NCBI RefSeq assembly: GCF_005938215.1
Contig: NZ_VCPD01000005.1
Coordinates: forward strand, 234,970-298,969
Source of the DNA: Ruegeria sediminis
Lineage (GTDB): Bacteria > Pseudomonadota > Alphaproteobacteria > Rhodobacterales > Rhodobacteraceae
Length of the DNA: 64,000 bases
Reading direction: 5' to 3'
Within the stretch, counting starts at the first letter, position 1; the number at the start of each line of letters is the position of its first letter. Both the position numbers and the translations under genes were made by a program. The notes under the pieces were generated by a model. The model was not told where the DNA came from, ran no database searches, and saw only the letters and a program-made list of their open reading frames with translations. Positions 18,251-27,023 of this stretch are shown piece after piece.

Positions 18251-20668
18251 TCACCCGCGCATTCGCGCCCCGTCGGCATCGAAAAGCGGGGTCGAAACGA
18301 CGCGCGCCTTGCGCATCTGACCCAGGATCTCGATTTCGACCTCCAGCCCGTCGGCAATCCGGCCAACCGGCAGGAAGCCCAGCGCCACGGATTTCCCGGC
18401 ATGGTGCGAATAGCCGCCCGAGGTGCAGAAGCCGACGACCTCGCCGTCCAGCCAGATCGGCTCATACGCGTTGACGTCCGCATCCTCGGCGTCCACCTCA
18501 AAGGCCACCAGCTTGCGCGCGGGGCCTTCCGAGCGCTCGGCCTCGGCCGCGGCGCGACCGATGAAATTTGTACTTTTCTTGAACGAGATGAACCGGTCCA
18601 GTCCGGTCTCGGCGGCGGTGTAGTCGGGCGAGAACTCCCGCAGCCACGAGCCGAAGAACTTGTCCAGCCTCAGCGACATCATCGCGCGCATTCCGAAGGG
18701 GACCATGCCGTGCGGCTGCCCGGCCTCCCACAGGGTCCACCAGAGCTGGCGCTGCGCCATCGGATCGCAATAGATCTCGTAACCCAGATCGCCGGTATAG
18801 CTGACCCGCTGCACGATGCAGTCGGTCATGCCGACCACCATGCGCCGCACGTCCATGAAGCGCAGGCTGGAAAGGTCGTCGCGGGTGCAGGCGGCCAGAA
18901 CCTCGCCGGCCTTGGGGCCCGCGATCTGGAAGCCGTTGCGCCTGTCGCTGATGTTTTCGATGGTCACGCCGTCGTCCTGGTGCTGCAGGAACCAGCGCAT
19001 GTGGTAGTTCTGCGACCCGTAGGAGGCGGTCAGCTGGAACTCGGTCTCGCCCAGGCACGAGACGGTGAAATCGCCGATCAGCTTGCCCTTGGGCGACAGC
19101 ATCGGGGTCAGCGACAGGCGGCCCGGCTGCGGGATGCGGCCGGCCATGATCCGGTCGAGCCAGGCGCGCGCGCCGGGGCCGGTGATCAGGTACTTGCCGA
19201 AATTGTGGACCTCGTTGATGCCCACCCCCTCGCGCACGCCGCGCACCTCGCGGCCGGTGGCCTCGAAAGCGTCCGAACGGCGGAAGGACGGGGTTTCATA
19301 GGTCGGCTCGCCCTCTTGCGCGAAATAGTTCGGGACTTCGAGCCCGTAATGCTGGCCCCAGACCGCGCCGAGATCGGTGAAGATGTCGTACATCGGCGTG
19401 GTACGGTTGGGGCGGGCGGCCGGCAGTTCTTCGTTGGGATAGGAGACCGAGAAGCGTTTCTGGTAGTTTTCGATCACCTTGGGGCGGGTGTAGCCCGCGC
19501 TGATCCAGTCGCCGAACCGGGCCACGTCCATCGCCGAAACGTCGCGTTCGGGCTCGCCCTCGATCATCCATTGCGCCAGCATCAGGCCGACGCCGCCGCC
19601 CTGGCTGAACCCGGCCATGACGCCGCAGGCGGACCAGTAGTTGCGCACGCCCGGCACCGGGCCCACCAGCGGGTTGCCATCGGGGGCGAAGGTGAAGGGG
19701 CCGTGGATCACGGATTTCACGCCAGCCCGGGCCAGAACCGGGAAGCGGCGATAGGCGAACTCGATCGAGTCGGTGATCTTGTCGAAATCGTCCGGCAGAA
19801 GTTCGTGGCCGAAATCCCACGGGGTGCCGTCCACCGCCCAGGGCTTGCAGGGCTGTTCGTAGAAACCGATGCAGAGGCCGCGCCCCTCCTGCCGCAGATA
19901 GCTTTCGCCCGCGGGGTCCATCACGTGCGGATGCTCGCCGCCGGCGTCGATGATCGCCTCGATCTCGGGGATGTTGTCGGTGACGATGTACTGGTGCTCC
20001 ATCGGATGCAGTGGGAAGTAGATGCCCGCCATCGCGCCGACCTCGCGCGCCCAGAGGCCGCCCGCGTTGACTACGTGTTCGGCGTGGATGGTGCCCTTGT
20101 CGGTCACGACCTCCCAGGTGCCGTCGGGGCGCTGGTTGGTCTCGCGCACCATGCAATGGGTTTCGATGGTTGCGCCGCCCATCCGCGCGGCCTTGGCATA
20201 GGCATGGGTCGTGCCGGACGGGTCGAGATGGCCGTCGAGCGGATCGTAGAGGGCGCCGATGATGCCGTCCGTATTGGTGATGGGCGCGATCTTGCGGATC
20301 TCTTCGGGGCCGACGATCTCGGTCTCGAGCCCCATGAAGCGGTGCTTGGCGCGCTCGGCCAGCAGCATGTCGAACCGGTCACGGTTGTCGGCCAGGGTGA
20401 CGCCGCCCACGTGATGCAGGCCGCAGGACATGCCGGTGATCTCTTCCAGTTCCTTGTAGAGACGGATCGTGTAACCCTGCAGCGCGGCCATGTTTGTGTC
20501 GCCGTTCAGGGTGTGGAACCCCCCCGCGGCATGCCAGGTCGAACCGCTGGTCAGTTCGGACCGTTCCAGCAGCATGACGTCGGACCAGCCGAGCTTGGTG
20601 AGGTGATAGAGCACGGAACAGCCAACGACACCGCCGCCGATGACGACCACCTGGGATGTGGTTTTCAT
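18251..20668 (-). CDS. Dimethylglycine/sarcosine dehydrogenase-like FAD and GCV_T protein
   Basis: This is an 805-residue flavoprotein in three parts: an N-terminal FAD-dependent oxidoreductase (dinucleotide motif VIGGGVVGCSVLYHL), a middle FAO_M-type segment, and a C-terminal aminomethyltransferase (GCV_T) domain that in this family binds tetrahydrofolate. The SGSTWHAAG motif holds the histidine that carries covalent FAD in mammalian dimethylglycine and sarcosine dehydrogenases. The enzymes oxidatively demethylate N-methyl glycines and pass the one-carbon unit to folate. Which substrate this one uses is not decidable. The start at 20668 is chosen because the FAD motif begins seven residues later. 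A BT1-type transporter gene lies directly upstream. Confidence 0.88.
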   Translation of the reverse strand: MKTTSQVVVIGGGVVGCSVLYHLTKLGWSDVMLLERSELTSGSTWHAAGGFHTLNGDTNMAALQGYTIRLYKELEEITGMSCGLHHVGGVTLADNRDRFDMLLAERAKHRFMGLETEIVGPEEIRKIAPITNTDGIIGALYDPLDGHLDPSGTTHAYAKAARMGGATIETHCMVRETNQRPDGTWEVVTDKGTIHAEHVVNAGGLWAREVGAMAGIYFPLHPMEHQYIVTDNIPEIEAIIDAGGEHPHVMDPAGESYLRQEGRGLCIGFYEQPCKPWAVDGTPWDFGHELLPDDFDKITDSIEFAYRRFPVLARAGVKSVIHGPFTFAPDGNPLVGPVPGVRNYWSACGVMAGFSQGGGVGLMLAQWMIEGEPERDVSAMDVARFGDWISAGYTRPKVIENYQKRFSVSYPNEELPAARPNRTTPMYDIFTDLGAVWGQHYGLEVPNYFAQEGEPTYETPSFRRSDAFEATGREVRGVREGVGINEVHNFGKYLITGPGARAWLDRIMAGRIPQPGRLSLTPMLSPKGKLIGDFTVSCLGETEFQLTASYGSQNYHMRWFLQHQDDGVTIENISDRRNGFQIAGPKAGEVLAACTRDDLSSLRFMDVRRMVVGMTDCIVQRVSYTGDLGYEIYCDPMAQRQLWWTLWEAGQPHGMVPFGMRAMMSLRLDKFFGSWLREFSPDYTAAETGLDRFISFKKSTNFIGRAAAEAERSEGPARKLVAFEVDAEDADVNAYEPIWLDGEVVGFCTSGGYSHHAGKSVALGFLPVGRIADGLEVEIEILGQMRKARVVSTPLFDADGARMRG

Positions 20669-20750
20669 GAGAACCCTCCATTTTTGCGGCGAAGGTGCAA
20701 GGCGCATCCGCCGGTTTCTGTCCCGTAAGCGACAAGCGGTGTCGTTTGTC

Positions 20751-22382
20751 CTAGTCCGTTGTGCGCAAAAACGAGCGCTGCACGATCCAGACCGCCAGCA
20801 CCGGCGCAAGGACCGTGATCGTGGCGACGGTGATCATCAGAACGCCAAGCTCGGAATAGTCGGCGGAGGTGGTGATGGCGCCGTCGGGGCCGGCAACCTC
20901 GCGCGTGACGGTGAAGATCTGGTTGAGGTACTTGGTTCCGAGGCTTGAGGCCGAGAGCGCCAGGTTGGTGAACGAAGCCATGACGGCGAAGAAGGTGGCC
21001 TTGAGCGCGGGCGGGGCGTTTCGGGCGATCCAGGCCAGCATCGGGATCATGGAAATCTGGCCCAGCGGCGATTCGATCGCGGTGTTGAGGACGGCGATGA
21101 ACCGGGCATCGACGACACCGCCCGTCATGGCCGAAGTCCAGTGGTGGATGCCGTAGTACAGACCGATGCCGGGCAGCGACAACAGGCCCGCCGCGATGCT
21201 GAGGATGATGACGATGTCCGCGATGGTCTTTGACGCCATCATCGGGCGCAGGATCACCATGCCCACGAGCGTCAGAACCGAAGTGATGAGGTACAGGACC
21301 GACAGGAACTGCTGGTCGAAACCCAGGACGTCGATTTCGAACCAGGTCGCGGCGGCGCCGTTCAGCGGCACGGCGCGGAACACGAAGACGATGATCGCGG
21401 TTCCGACAAGCGCCCGCGCCTTGGCCGGGGTCAGGTTGCGGATCAGCTGCCGCATCAGCGTCAGCACGATCGCCATGGAGCCGGCAAAGACGATCTCTTG
21501 CGAAAAGGGCAGGTCCATCAGGCCGACGGTCAGGGTCATGGCGACGAAAACCGCGCCGCCGGTGAAATACCAGTGGTTGGCCTTGACCGGCTCGCCATCC
21601 GGGTCGAAATGCGCCCGCGCCCTGACGGCATCCATGCCCTGCTGGATCAGGCGTCGGATCGTGAGCCGTTTCTGTATCCCGGCAAGCAGGACGCCCGAGA
21701 TGGAGATGCAGGGGATCAGCAGGGCCAGCAGGTAGATTTCCCCATAGACGACCTCTTTTTCCGCAGCCGGAAGGGCCTCGATCCCGGCGAAGAGCCAGAT
21801 GTTGAGCAGCGCCACGGTGCTGGCGCCGCCGATCAGCGCGAAACGGCCCAGCGTCTGCATCGTCGTGTGCAGGGCGCGTTCGGTGTCCTTGTCAAGGGGG
21901 CGGCCCTCGGCGTCGTGACGCGGCACCGCCTCGACCGACATGGCGTCGGCGACCGCGTCCTGAACGACGTATCCGCAGGGCGCAAGGATGACCGAGAAGA
22001 CGTACCAGGCGGTCATCGACATGATCTCGGGCATCCAGGCAACCCGAGTGGCCAGCCCGAACATGATCAGGAAACTGCAGGCGATCAGGGCCGCGCCCAC
22101 ATAGATCAGCAGCGCCTTCCACCGCCAGATCAGGTCGACCAGATGCCCCAGCGGCATCTTGAGCGCCCACGGCAACCCGGCCCAGAAGGCGATGCCCGCG
22201 ATGAAAGCCGCCGAGACGTCGAGATATTCCTTGACGAAGAACGTGCCGACGATGGCTGTCAGCCCCTGCGCGCCGGCGGCGAAATAGATCATCAGAGGCG
22301 GCAGGAAGGACCAGCGGAACTGACGGCCCAGGTCCAGAACGACCGCATCGAACCAGTGCCACAGGCGCGCTGCGGCGGTCAT
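20751..22382 (-). CDS. BT1/MFS-type membrane transporter
   Basis: This is a 543-residue polytopic inner-membrane protein with about 12 hydrophobic segments. The first membrane unit (YFAAGAQGLTAIVGTFFVKEYL) and the following GLPWALKMPLGHLVDLIWRWK loop are reminiscent of the BT1 folate-biopterin branch of the major facilitator superfamily. A long cytosolic loop (about residues 200-280) is present. The substrate cannot be fixed by eye. The gene overlaps the upstream CorC-type gene by four bases and precedes the folate-dependent dehydrogenase gene by about 80 bases, so a pterin, folate or methylated-amine substrate is an attractive but unproved idea. Confidence 0.7.
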   Translation of the reverse strand: MTAAARLWHWFDAVVLDLGRQFRWSFLPPLMIYFAAGAQGLTAIVGTFFVKEYLDVSAAFIAGIAFWAGLPWALKMPLGHLVDLIWRWKALLIYVGAALIACSFLIMFGLATRVAWMPEIMSMTAWYVFSVILAPCGYVVQDAVADAMSVEAVPRHDAEGRPLDKDTERALHTTMQTLGRFALIGGASTVALLNIWLFAGIEALPAAEKEVVYGEIYLLALLIPCISISGVLLAGIQKRLTIRRLIQQGMDAVRARAHFDPDGEPVKANHWYFTGGAVFVAMTLTVGLMDLPFSQEIVFAGSMAIVLTLMRQLIRNLTPAKARALVGTAIIVFVFRAVPLNGAAATWFEIDVLGFDQQFLSVLYLITSVLTLVGMVILRPMMASKTIADIVIILSIAAGLLSLPGIGLYYGIHHWTSAMTGGVVDARFIAVLNTAIESPLGQISMIPMLAWIARNAPPALKATFFAVMASFTNLALSASSLGTKYLNQIFTVTREVAGPDGAITTSADYSELGVLMITVATITVLAPVLAVWIVQRSFLRTTD

Positions 22383-23686
22383 AGCGGCCGGATCTTGAGC
22401 CCGGTCACCCGGTTGCCTTCGCGCGATGTGACCTCGAACCGGAAGCCGTGAAAGGCGAAGACCTGGCCGACGGTGGGGATCATCTGCGCCTCGTGGATCA
22501 CCAGCCCGGCGACCGTGTTGGCCTCTTCATCCGGCAGCGACCAGTCCAGCGCGCGGTTGAGGTCTCGGATGGTCATGGCGCCTTCGACGACGAACTGTCC
22601 GTCCTCGGTCCGCGTCACCTCGGCGTCGGCGGCGGGGTCGAATTCGTCGGTGATCTCGCCCACGATCTCTTCAAGGATGTCTTCCAGCGTGATCAGGCCG
22701 CGGAGCGAGCCGTATTCGTCCACGACCAGCGCGAAATGGCTGCGCATGCGCAGGAATTCCCGCATCTGGTCGTCGAGCGTCGTGGTCTCGGGGACGAAAT
22801 AGGGGGCGTTGGCGACCTTGGTGATGTCGAATCTCTTCAGCCGGTTGGTGTCTCCCTCGGAGCCGCCAACCTGCGCATACATGGCGCGGAACAGGTCCTT
22901 GGCGTGAACCACGCCGATGATGTTCTCGGGCTCGCCCCGGTAGACGGGCAGCCGCGTGTGCGGGCTTTCCAGGCACTGTTCCAGGATGGTTTCGGGTTCG
23001 GCATCGGCGTCGATCATCTGGATGTTCGAGCGGTGCAGCATGATCTCTTCGATGGTGCGCTCGGCCAGGTCCAGCGCGCCGAGGATGCGGTCGCGGTCCT
23101 CTTTTTCGACCACGCCTTCGGAATGGCCCAACTGCAGCGCGCCCAGGATTTCTTCGCGCACCGCCAGGATGTGGCTGTCCGGATCGATCCGGACGCCGAA
23201 CAGGAGCAGCACGCCGCGCACCAGAAGGCGCACGGCGGCGACGACCGGCGAGAACAGGGTCACGATCACGCTGATGGCCGGTGCCACGGCGGCAGCGGCC
23301 TTTTCGGCATTGGTGATCGCGTAGGTCTTGGGCAGCACCTCGGCAAAGATCAGGACCAGCAGGGTCATCACCAGCGTCGCCAGCGCCACGCCGCTTTCGC
23401 CGAAGAGGCGCGTGAACAGCGCGGTGGCCAGCGAGGCCGACAGGATGTTTACCAGGTTGTTGCCCAGCAGGACCGAGCCGATCAGGCGTTCGTTGTCCTC
23501 GGTGATTTCCAGCGCCTTTTGCGCGCCGTGCGATCCCTTGTCGGCCTGTGTCCGCAGCTTGCCGCGGGACGAGGCAGTCAGGGCGGTTTCCGAGCCCGAG
23601 AAAAAGCCCGACAGCACGAGCAGAAAGAGGATGGCGCCGGAGGTGATCCAGAAAGCGCCGTCAAATGCAGAAGAGGTCGGGTCCAT
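22379..23686 (-). CDS. CNNM/CorC-HlyC family protein (DUF21, CBS pair, CorC_HlyC)
   Basis: This is a 435-residue membrane protein. An N-terminal DUF21 domain of about four helices (ending near VRLLVRGVLLLFG) is followed by a CBS pair (MLHRSNIQMIDADAE... and VVDEYGSLRGLITLEDILEEIVG) and a C-terminal CorC_HlyC domain. Members are linked to magnesium/cobalt efflux or, in the CNNM group, magnesium transport; the old hemolysin name is historical. The ATG at 23686 opens MDPTSSAFDGAFW. The stop overlaps the start of the BT1-type gene by four bases. It lies 63 bases downstream of xerD. Confidence 0.9.
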   Translation of the reverse strand: MDPTSSAFDGAFWITSGAILFLLVLSGFFSGSETALTASSRGKLRTQADKGSHGAQKALEITEDNERLIGSVLLGNNLVNILSASLATALFTRLFGESGVALATLVMTLLVLIFAEVLPKTYAITNAEKAAAAVAPAISVIVTLFSPVVAAVRLLVRGVLLLFGVRIDPDSHILAVREEILGALQLGHSEGVVEKEDRDRILGALDLAERTIEEIMLHRSNIQMIDADAEPETILEQCLESPHTRLPVYRGEPENIIGVVHAKDLFRAMYAQVGGSEGDTNRLKRFDITKVANAPYFVPETTTLDDQMREFLRMRSHFALVVDEYGSLRGLITLEDILEEIVGEITDEFDPAADAEVTRTEDGQFVVEGAMTIRDLNRALDWSLPDEEANTVAGLVIHEAQMIPTVGQVFAFHGFRFEVTSREGNRVTGLKIRPL

Positions 23687-23749
23687 CGGTCCTTCGTTAT
23701 GTTTGATCTCGTGATCGTTATGGGGTCGGCGGTCAAACCGATCAAGGGG

Positions 23750-24697
23750 TTAGCCTTTGTTCTTGGCCAACGGATGATGCTCGAGCACCAGTTCGGACAG
23801 GCGTTCGTCGAGAACATGGGTGTAGATTTCAGTGGTCGCCACGTCGGCGTGGCCCAGCAGCGTCTGGATCGAGCGCAGATCGGCCCCGTTCGCCAGCAGG
23901 TGCGTCGCAAAGGCATGGCGCAGGGTGTGCGGCGTCACCTTGTCGGGCGACAACCCGCCGGTGACGGCCAGTTCCTTGATCAGAAGATAGAAGCGGTGGC
24001 GCGTCAGATGGCCGGACTTGCCGCGCGAGGGGAAGAGATATCGCGACGCCTGACCGCCATTGGAAACGACCTCGGCTTCGGCTTCGTCCCGGGTCCTGAG
24101 CCAGGCCGCAAGGGCGTCCCGCGCGGGCGGCGACAGCGGCACCATGCGCTCTTTCCCGCCCTTGCCGAGAATGAGCAGCATCCGGGGATCGCCGCGGGCG
24201 GAGGAGACGGGCAGGGACACCAGTTCGCTTACCCGCATCCCCGTGGCATAGAGAAGTTCCATCAGGCAGGTGTTGCGAAGGCGGTCCGACGGCGTGCGCC
24301 CGGTGGTGCGCGCGGCCTGGAGAAGGCGGTCAACCTCGACCACCTCGAGGGTCTTGGGCAGGCGTTTCTCGCGGCCCGGACCCTTGATCTGTATGGCCGG
24401 GTTGGTGTCGCGCCAGCCTTCCTCGAAGGCGAAGCGGTATAGCTGCTTGATGGCCGAGAGCCGCCGCGCCCGCGTCGAGCGCGCCAGCCCCTGCGCGTCG
24501 CAGGCGATCAGGTAGGCTTCGACCTGATCCCGGTCGGCGGCGCCGAGATCCGATTTCTTGCGCGCGAGCCAGCCGGCAAAATCCTTGAGGTCGCGCCCAT
24601 AGGCGAGAAGCGTGTTGTTCGCAGCCCCGAGTTCGGCGGCTTGCGCTTCGAGAAAGGTGGAAATCCAGAGATCCTGAGTGGCCGGCCCGCGCATCAT
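23750..24697 (-). CDS. xerD: Site-specific tyrosine recombinase XerD
   Basis: XerD acts with XerC at the dif site near the replication terminus to resolve chromosome dimers. It has 315 residues with an N-terminal SAM-like core-binding domain and a C-terminal catalytic domain. All catalytic residues are visible: Arg in GMRVSEL, Lys in GKGGKER, His and Arg in HTLRHAFATHLL, His in LLGHADV and Tyr in TEIYTHV. The start codon overlaps the stop of the upstream periplasmic-protein gene by one base. The core-genome context and the XerD-like motif DLRSIQTLLGHA favour a chromosomal Xer over a phage integrase. Confidence 0.92.
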   Translation of the reverse strand: MMRGPATQDLWISTFLEAQAAELGAANNTLLAYGRDLKDFAGWLARKKSDLGAADRDQVEAYLIACDAQGLARSTRARRLSAIKQLYRFAFEEGWRDTNPAIQIKGPGREKRLPKTLEVVEVDRLLQAARTTGRTPSDRLRNTCLMELLYATGMRVSELVSLPVSSARGDPRMLLILGKGGKERMVPLSPPARDALAAWLRTRDEAEAEVVSNGGQASRYLFPSRGKSGHLTRHRFYLLIKELAVTGGLSPDKVTPHTLRHAFATHLLANGADLRSIQTLLGHADVATTEIYTHVLDERLSELVLEHHPLAKNKG

Positions 24698-26217
24698 CAG
24701 GCCCCGTTCAGGATCAAGAGTTGCAGCGCCGCGCGGCGGGCGGTGTCTTCCAGCCCCACGTTGCGGAAGGTGGCCAGCGCGCCGGTCAGGTCGACGAGGT
24801 TGCCGCGCGCGCCGTGGGCGAACAGCTGCATGGTGGTAAGGATAGCCTCGCCCAACTGGCCCTTGTCGAGCAGCGCACGTATGTCGGGGGGCACCTGCGC
24901 GCCCCAGGCAAAACCCTCGGAGATCGCGTCAGCCATGGGCGACGGGGACAATCCGCGCCCGGGCTCGCCCTTGGCCAGAGCCGCGAGGAACAAGTTGGCC
25001 TGCGAGTCGTCCGGCGGCGAGGCCGCGGCCTGTTCGTAGCGGTCCGACAGCAGCAAAACCCGCCAGCGCAGGTTCTCGGCCGCCTTCGACGGCAGACGTT
25101 GCGGGGCAAGCCGTTCGGCGAAAAGCTCGGCAAAGGGAACTTCGAGTCCGGCGGCAGTCATGGCCTCCCAGACCGGGGGCAGCGTCTTGGCGATGGCGGC
25201 GGGGTTTTCCATCGACAGGGCGGTTTCGAACCGCTGCACGGCAGAGACCCGGTCCCACACGCCGCCGGAGGCCGCCGGCTCGCGTTCGGTGTAGAGACCG
25301 AGCAGCTGGTTCGGGGTCAGCGCACCGATGCGGGTCAGGCGTTCTGCCGCCTCGATCTGCGCCTTCCAGCCAGCCACGTCGCGCAGGTCGGCGGTGGCGA
25401 AGGATCGCGGCAGCGATGCGGTCGGCAGGCGCTCTCCGATCGTTTCGAACAGGCGGAAGGTCAGCGGATCGGGGTGTTCCGGCTGCGGCAGCGGCGGCGC
25501 GTCTTCGAACAGGTCGGGGCTGAGGTATCTGTCCAGCAGATCCAGCTCTTCCTGCGACAGCAGTTCAAGGGCCAGCGCGGCCTCGAGCGTCAGGGCGGCG
25601 GATTCCCAGTCGCCCCGCCGGGCCTTGCAGAAAATCTGCGCCGGATAGTCCTGCGAGAGGTGCGGCTGGGCGATCAGCGCCGAGCAGCTGCGATCCTCGT
25701 CGCCGGTGAGCAACGTCGCGTCGAACCAGCGCGCGAAGCGTTCACGCGAGTCGGTGGGGCCGGCAAGCTGGACCAGCGACTGCGCCGGGTCCGTCGCGCC
25801 AAGCTGCATCAGCCGGTCGAGCCGCGCCAGCAGCAGCGTCTCGCGGGCGCCGGGGCCGGTCGGGGCGCGCGCTTCGGAAAGCAGAAGCGTGAACATCAGG
25901 CGTTGCATCGCGGGGTTGTCGCGAACCGGGGTGCGCGCGATAAGCTGCGCCAGATGTTCGGGGTCGCTGCCCCGCCACATGTCCACCGGCAGGCCCGTGA
26001 CGGTCGTTGAAACCAGTCCCAGCGGCGGCGACAGGTCTTCCAGCGGCGTCACCACAACCTCGGGACGCGAGCCGGTCTCGGTGACCGGCGGTTCCAGCAG
26101 CACGGTTCCCGGCAGGTTCTGCGGCGGTTCGTTCAGCCAGTCGATCGCGGACAGCGGTTGCTGCGCCGCAGCCGGGCCGGTCAGGCACAGCGCGACCAGC
26201 GCCGTTCTAGTCAACAT
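24697..26217 (-). CDS. Conserved secreted hypothetical protein
   Basis: This is a 506-residue protein with an N-terminal signal peptide (MLTRTALVALCLTGPAAAQ), so a periplasmic location is likely. The rest is mostly alpha-helical with many short helix-turn repeats rich in Leu, Ala, Glu and Arg, suggesting a TPR/Sel1-like or other helical-repeat scaffold; no catalytic motif is recognised. It overlaps xerD by one base at its 3' end and the small membrane-protein gene by 11 bases at its 5' end. Position between a small membrane protein and xerD, divergent from aroK-aroB, appears typical for Rhodobacterales. Confidence 0.75.
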   Translation of the reverse strand: MLTRTALVALCLTGPAAAQQPLSAIDWLNEPPQNLPGTVLLEPPVTETGSRPEVVVTPLEDLSPPLGLVSTTVTGLPVDMWRGSDPEHLAQLIARTPVRDNPAMQRLMFTLLLSEARAPTGPGARETLLLARLDRLMQLGATDPAQSLVQLAGPTDSRERFARWFDATLLTGDEDRSCSALIAQPHLSQDYPAQIFCKARRGDWESAALTLEAALALELLSQEELDLLDRYLSPDLFEDAPPLPQPEHPDPLTFRLFETIGERLPTASLPRSFATADLRDVAGWKAQIEAAERLTRIGALTPNQLLGLYTEREPAASGGVWDRVSAVQRFETALSMENPAAIAKTLPPVWEAMTAAGLEVPFAELFAERLAPQRLPSKAAENLRWRVLLLSDRYEQAAASPPDDSQANLFLAALAKGEPGRGLSPSPMADAISEGFAWGAQVPPDIRALLDKGQLGEAILTTMQLFAHGARGNLVDLTGALATFRNVGLEDTARRAALQLLILNGA

Positions 26218-26356
26218 CCAACGTCACCGGTTGGCGGACTTCGCTCTGCGGTGCGGAAAAGTCGACGCCGAAGAACGGCCCGAGATAGGCGTACCCGACA
26301 AGCCCGATGAAACTCAGGCATACGAGATAGACGAGAAATTTGATCAGACGGCCCAT
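26207..26356 (-). CDS. Small single-pass membrane protein, 49 residues
   Basis: This short frame starts MGRLIKFLVYLVCLSFIG and contains one transmembrane helix of about 20 residues (KFLVYLVCLSFIGLVGYAYL), followed by a short acidic tail (FGVDFSAPQSEV, ending LDVD). The last 11 bases overlap the start of the secreted hypothetical protein in another frame, which supports translation coupling. An upstream in-frame ATG at 26374 (adding MRQREA) is possible but has no ribosome site. The function is unknown; the length and composition resemble small conserved alphaproteobacterial membrane proteins. Confidence 0.65.
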   Translation of the reverse strand: MGRLIKFLVYLVCLSFIGLVGYAYLGPFFGVDFSAPQSEVRQPVTLDVD

Positions 26357-26435
26357 TGCCTCACGCTGCCTCATTTTGATCTTTTGACCAAGTTATAACT
26401 GGCAATTTTCCCAAGATCACGTCATTCACGGAGGA

Positions 26436-27023
26436 ATGAGCGAAATTAAGCATAACTCCCGCCCGGCCGCCGGGTCGCAGGCCTGGAAGCTGCACAAAAC
26501 GGTGGTGATGGTGGGCATGATGGGCGCCGGAAAGACCGCGGTGGGCCGGGCGCTGGCCGCGCGCCTCGGGGTTCCGTTCCTCGACAGCGACGCCGAGATC
26601 GAATCGGCGGCCAACATGACGATCCCGGAAATCTTCGCCCGCGACGGCGAGCCGTTCTTCCGGAAGAAGGAAAGCCAGGTGATCCGGCGTCTTCTGGACG
26701 AGGAGCGGGGGATCCTTTCGACCGGCGGCGGCGCGTTTCTTTCGGCCGAAAACAGGCGCATGATCTCGGAACGCGGCGTCGCCGTGTGGCTTCGGGCGGA
26801 TCTGAACGTGCTGTGGAACCGGGTCCGCCACAAGGACACGCGGCCCCTGCTGCGCACGCCCGATCCCCATGCGACGTTGCGCGCGCTGTATGAGGCGCGA
26901 GTGCCGGTCTATGCCGAAGCCGATCTGACCGTGGACTCGGATTCCGAGACCACGATCGAGAGGATGGTTGACCGGGTTCTGGCCGCGCTCGAGACGCGGC
27001 CGGACGTGTTGGAACGGAATTAG
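26436..27023 (+). CDS. aroK: Shikimate kinase
   Basis: This enzyme phosphorylates shikimate at the 3-hydroxyl in aromatic amino-acid synthesis. It has 195 residues, with a longer N terminus than the E. coli enzyme. Motifs: the P-loop GMMGAGKTAVGRALA, the shikimate-binding DSDAEIE, FRKKES and STGGGAFLS, and the LID/adenine arginine motif RHKDTRPLL. The downstream aroB begins immediately after its stop codon, giving a two-gene aromatic operon. The divergent small membrane-protein gene starts about 80 bases away, so the two transcripts share one short promoter region. Confidence 0.95.
   Translation: MSEIKHNSRPAAGSQAWKLHKTVVMVGMMGAGKTAVGRALAARLGVPFLDSDAEIESAANMTIPEIFARDGEPFFRKKESQVIRRLLDEERGILSTGGGAFLSAENRRMISERGVAVWLRADLNVLWNRVRHKDTRPLLRTPDPHATLRALYEARVPVYAEADLTVDSDSETTIERMVDRVLAALETRPDVLERN

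Noticed and set aside
23750..24697. XerD as a phage or island integrase
   Set aside because: It lies in a core-gene neighbourhood, with Xer-type motifs and no mobile genes near it.
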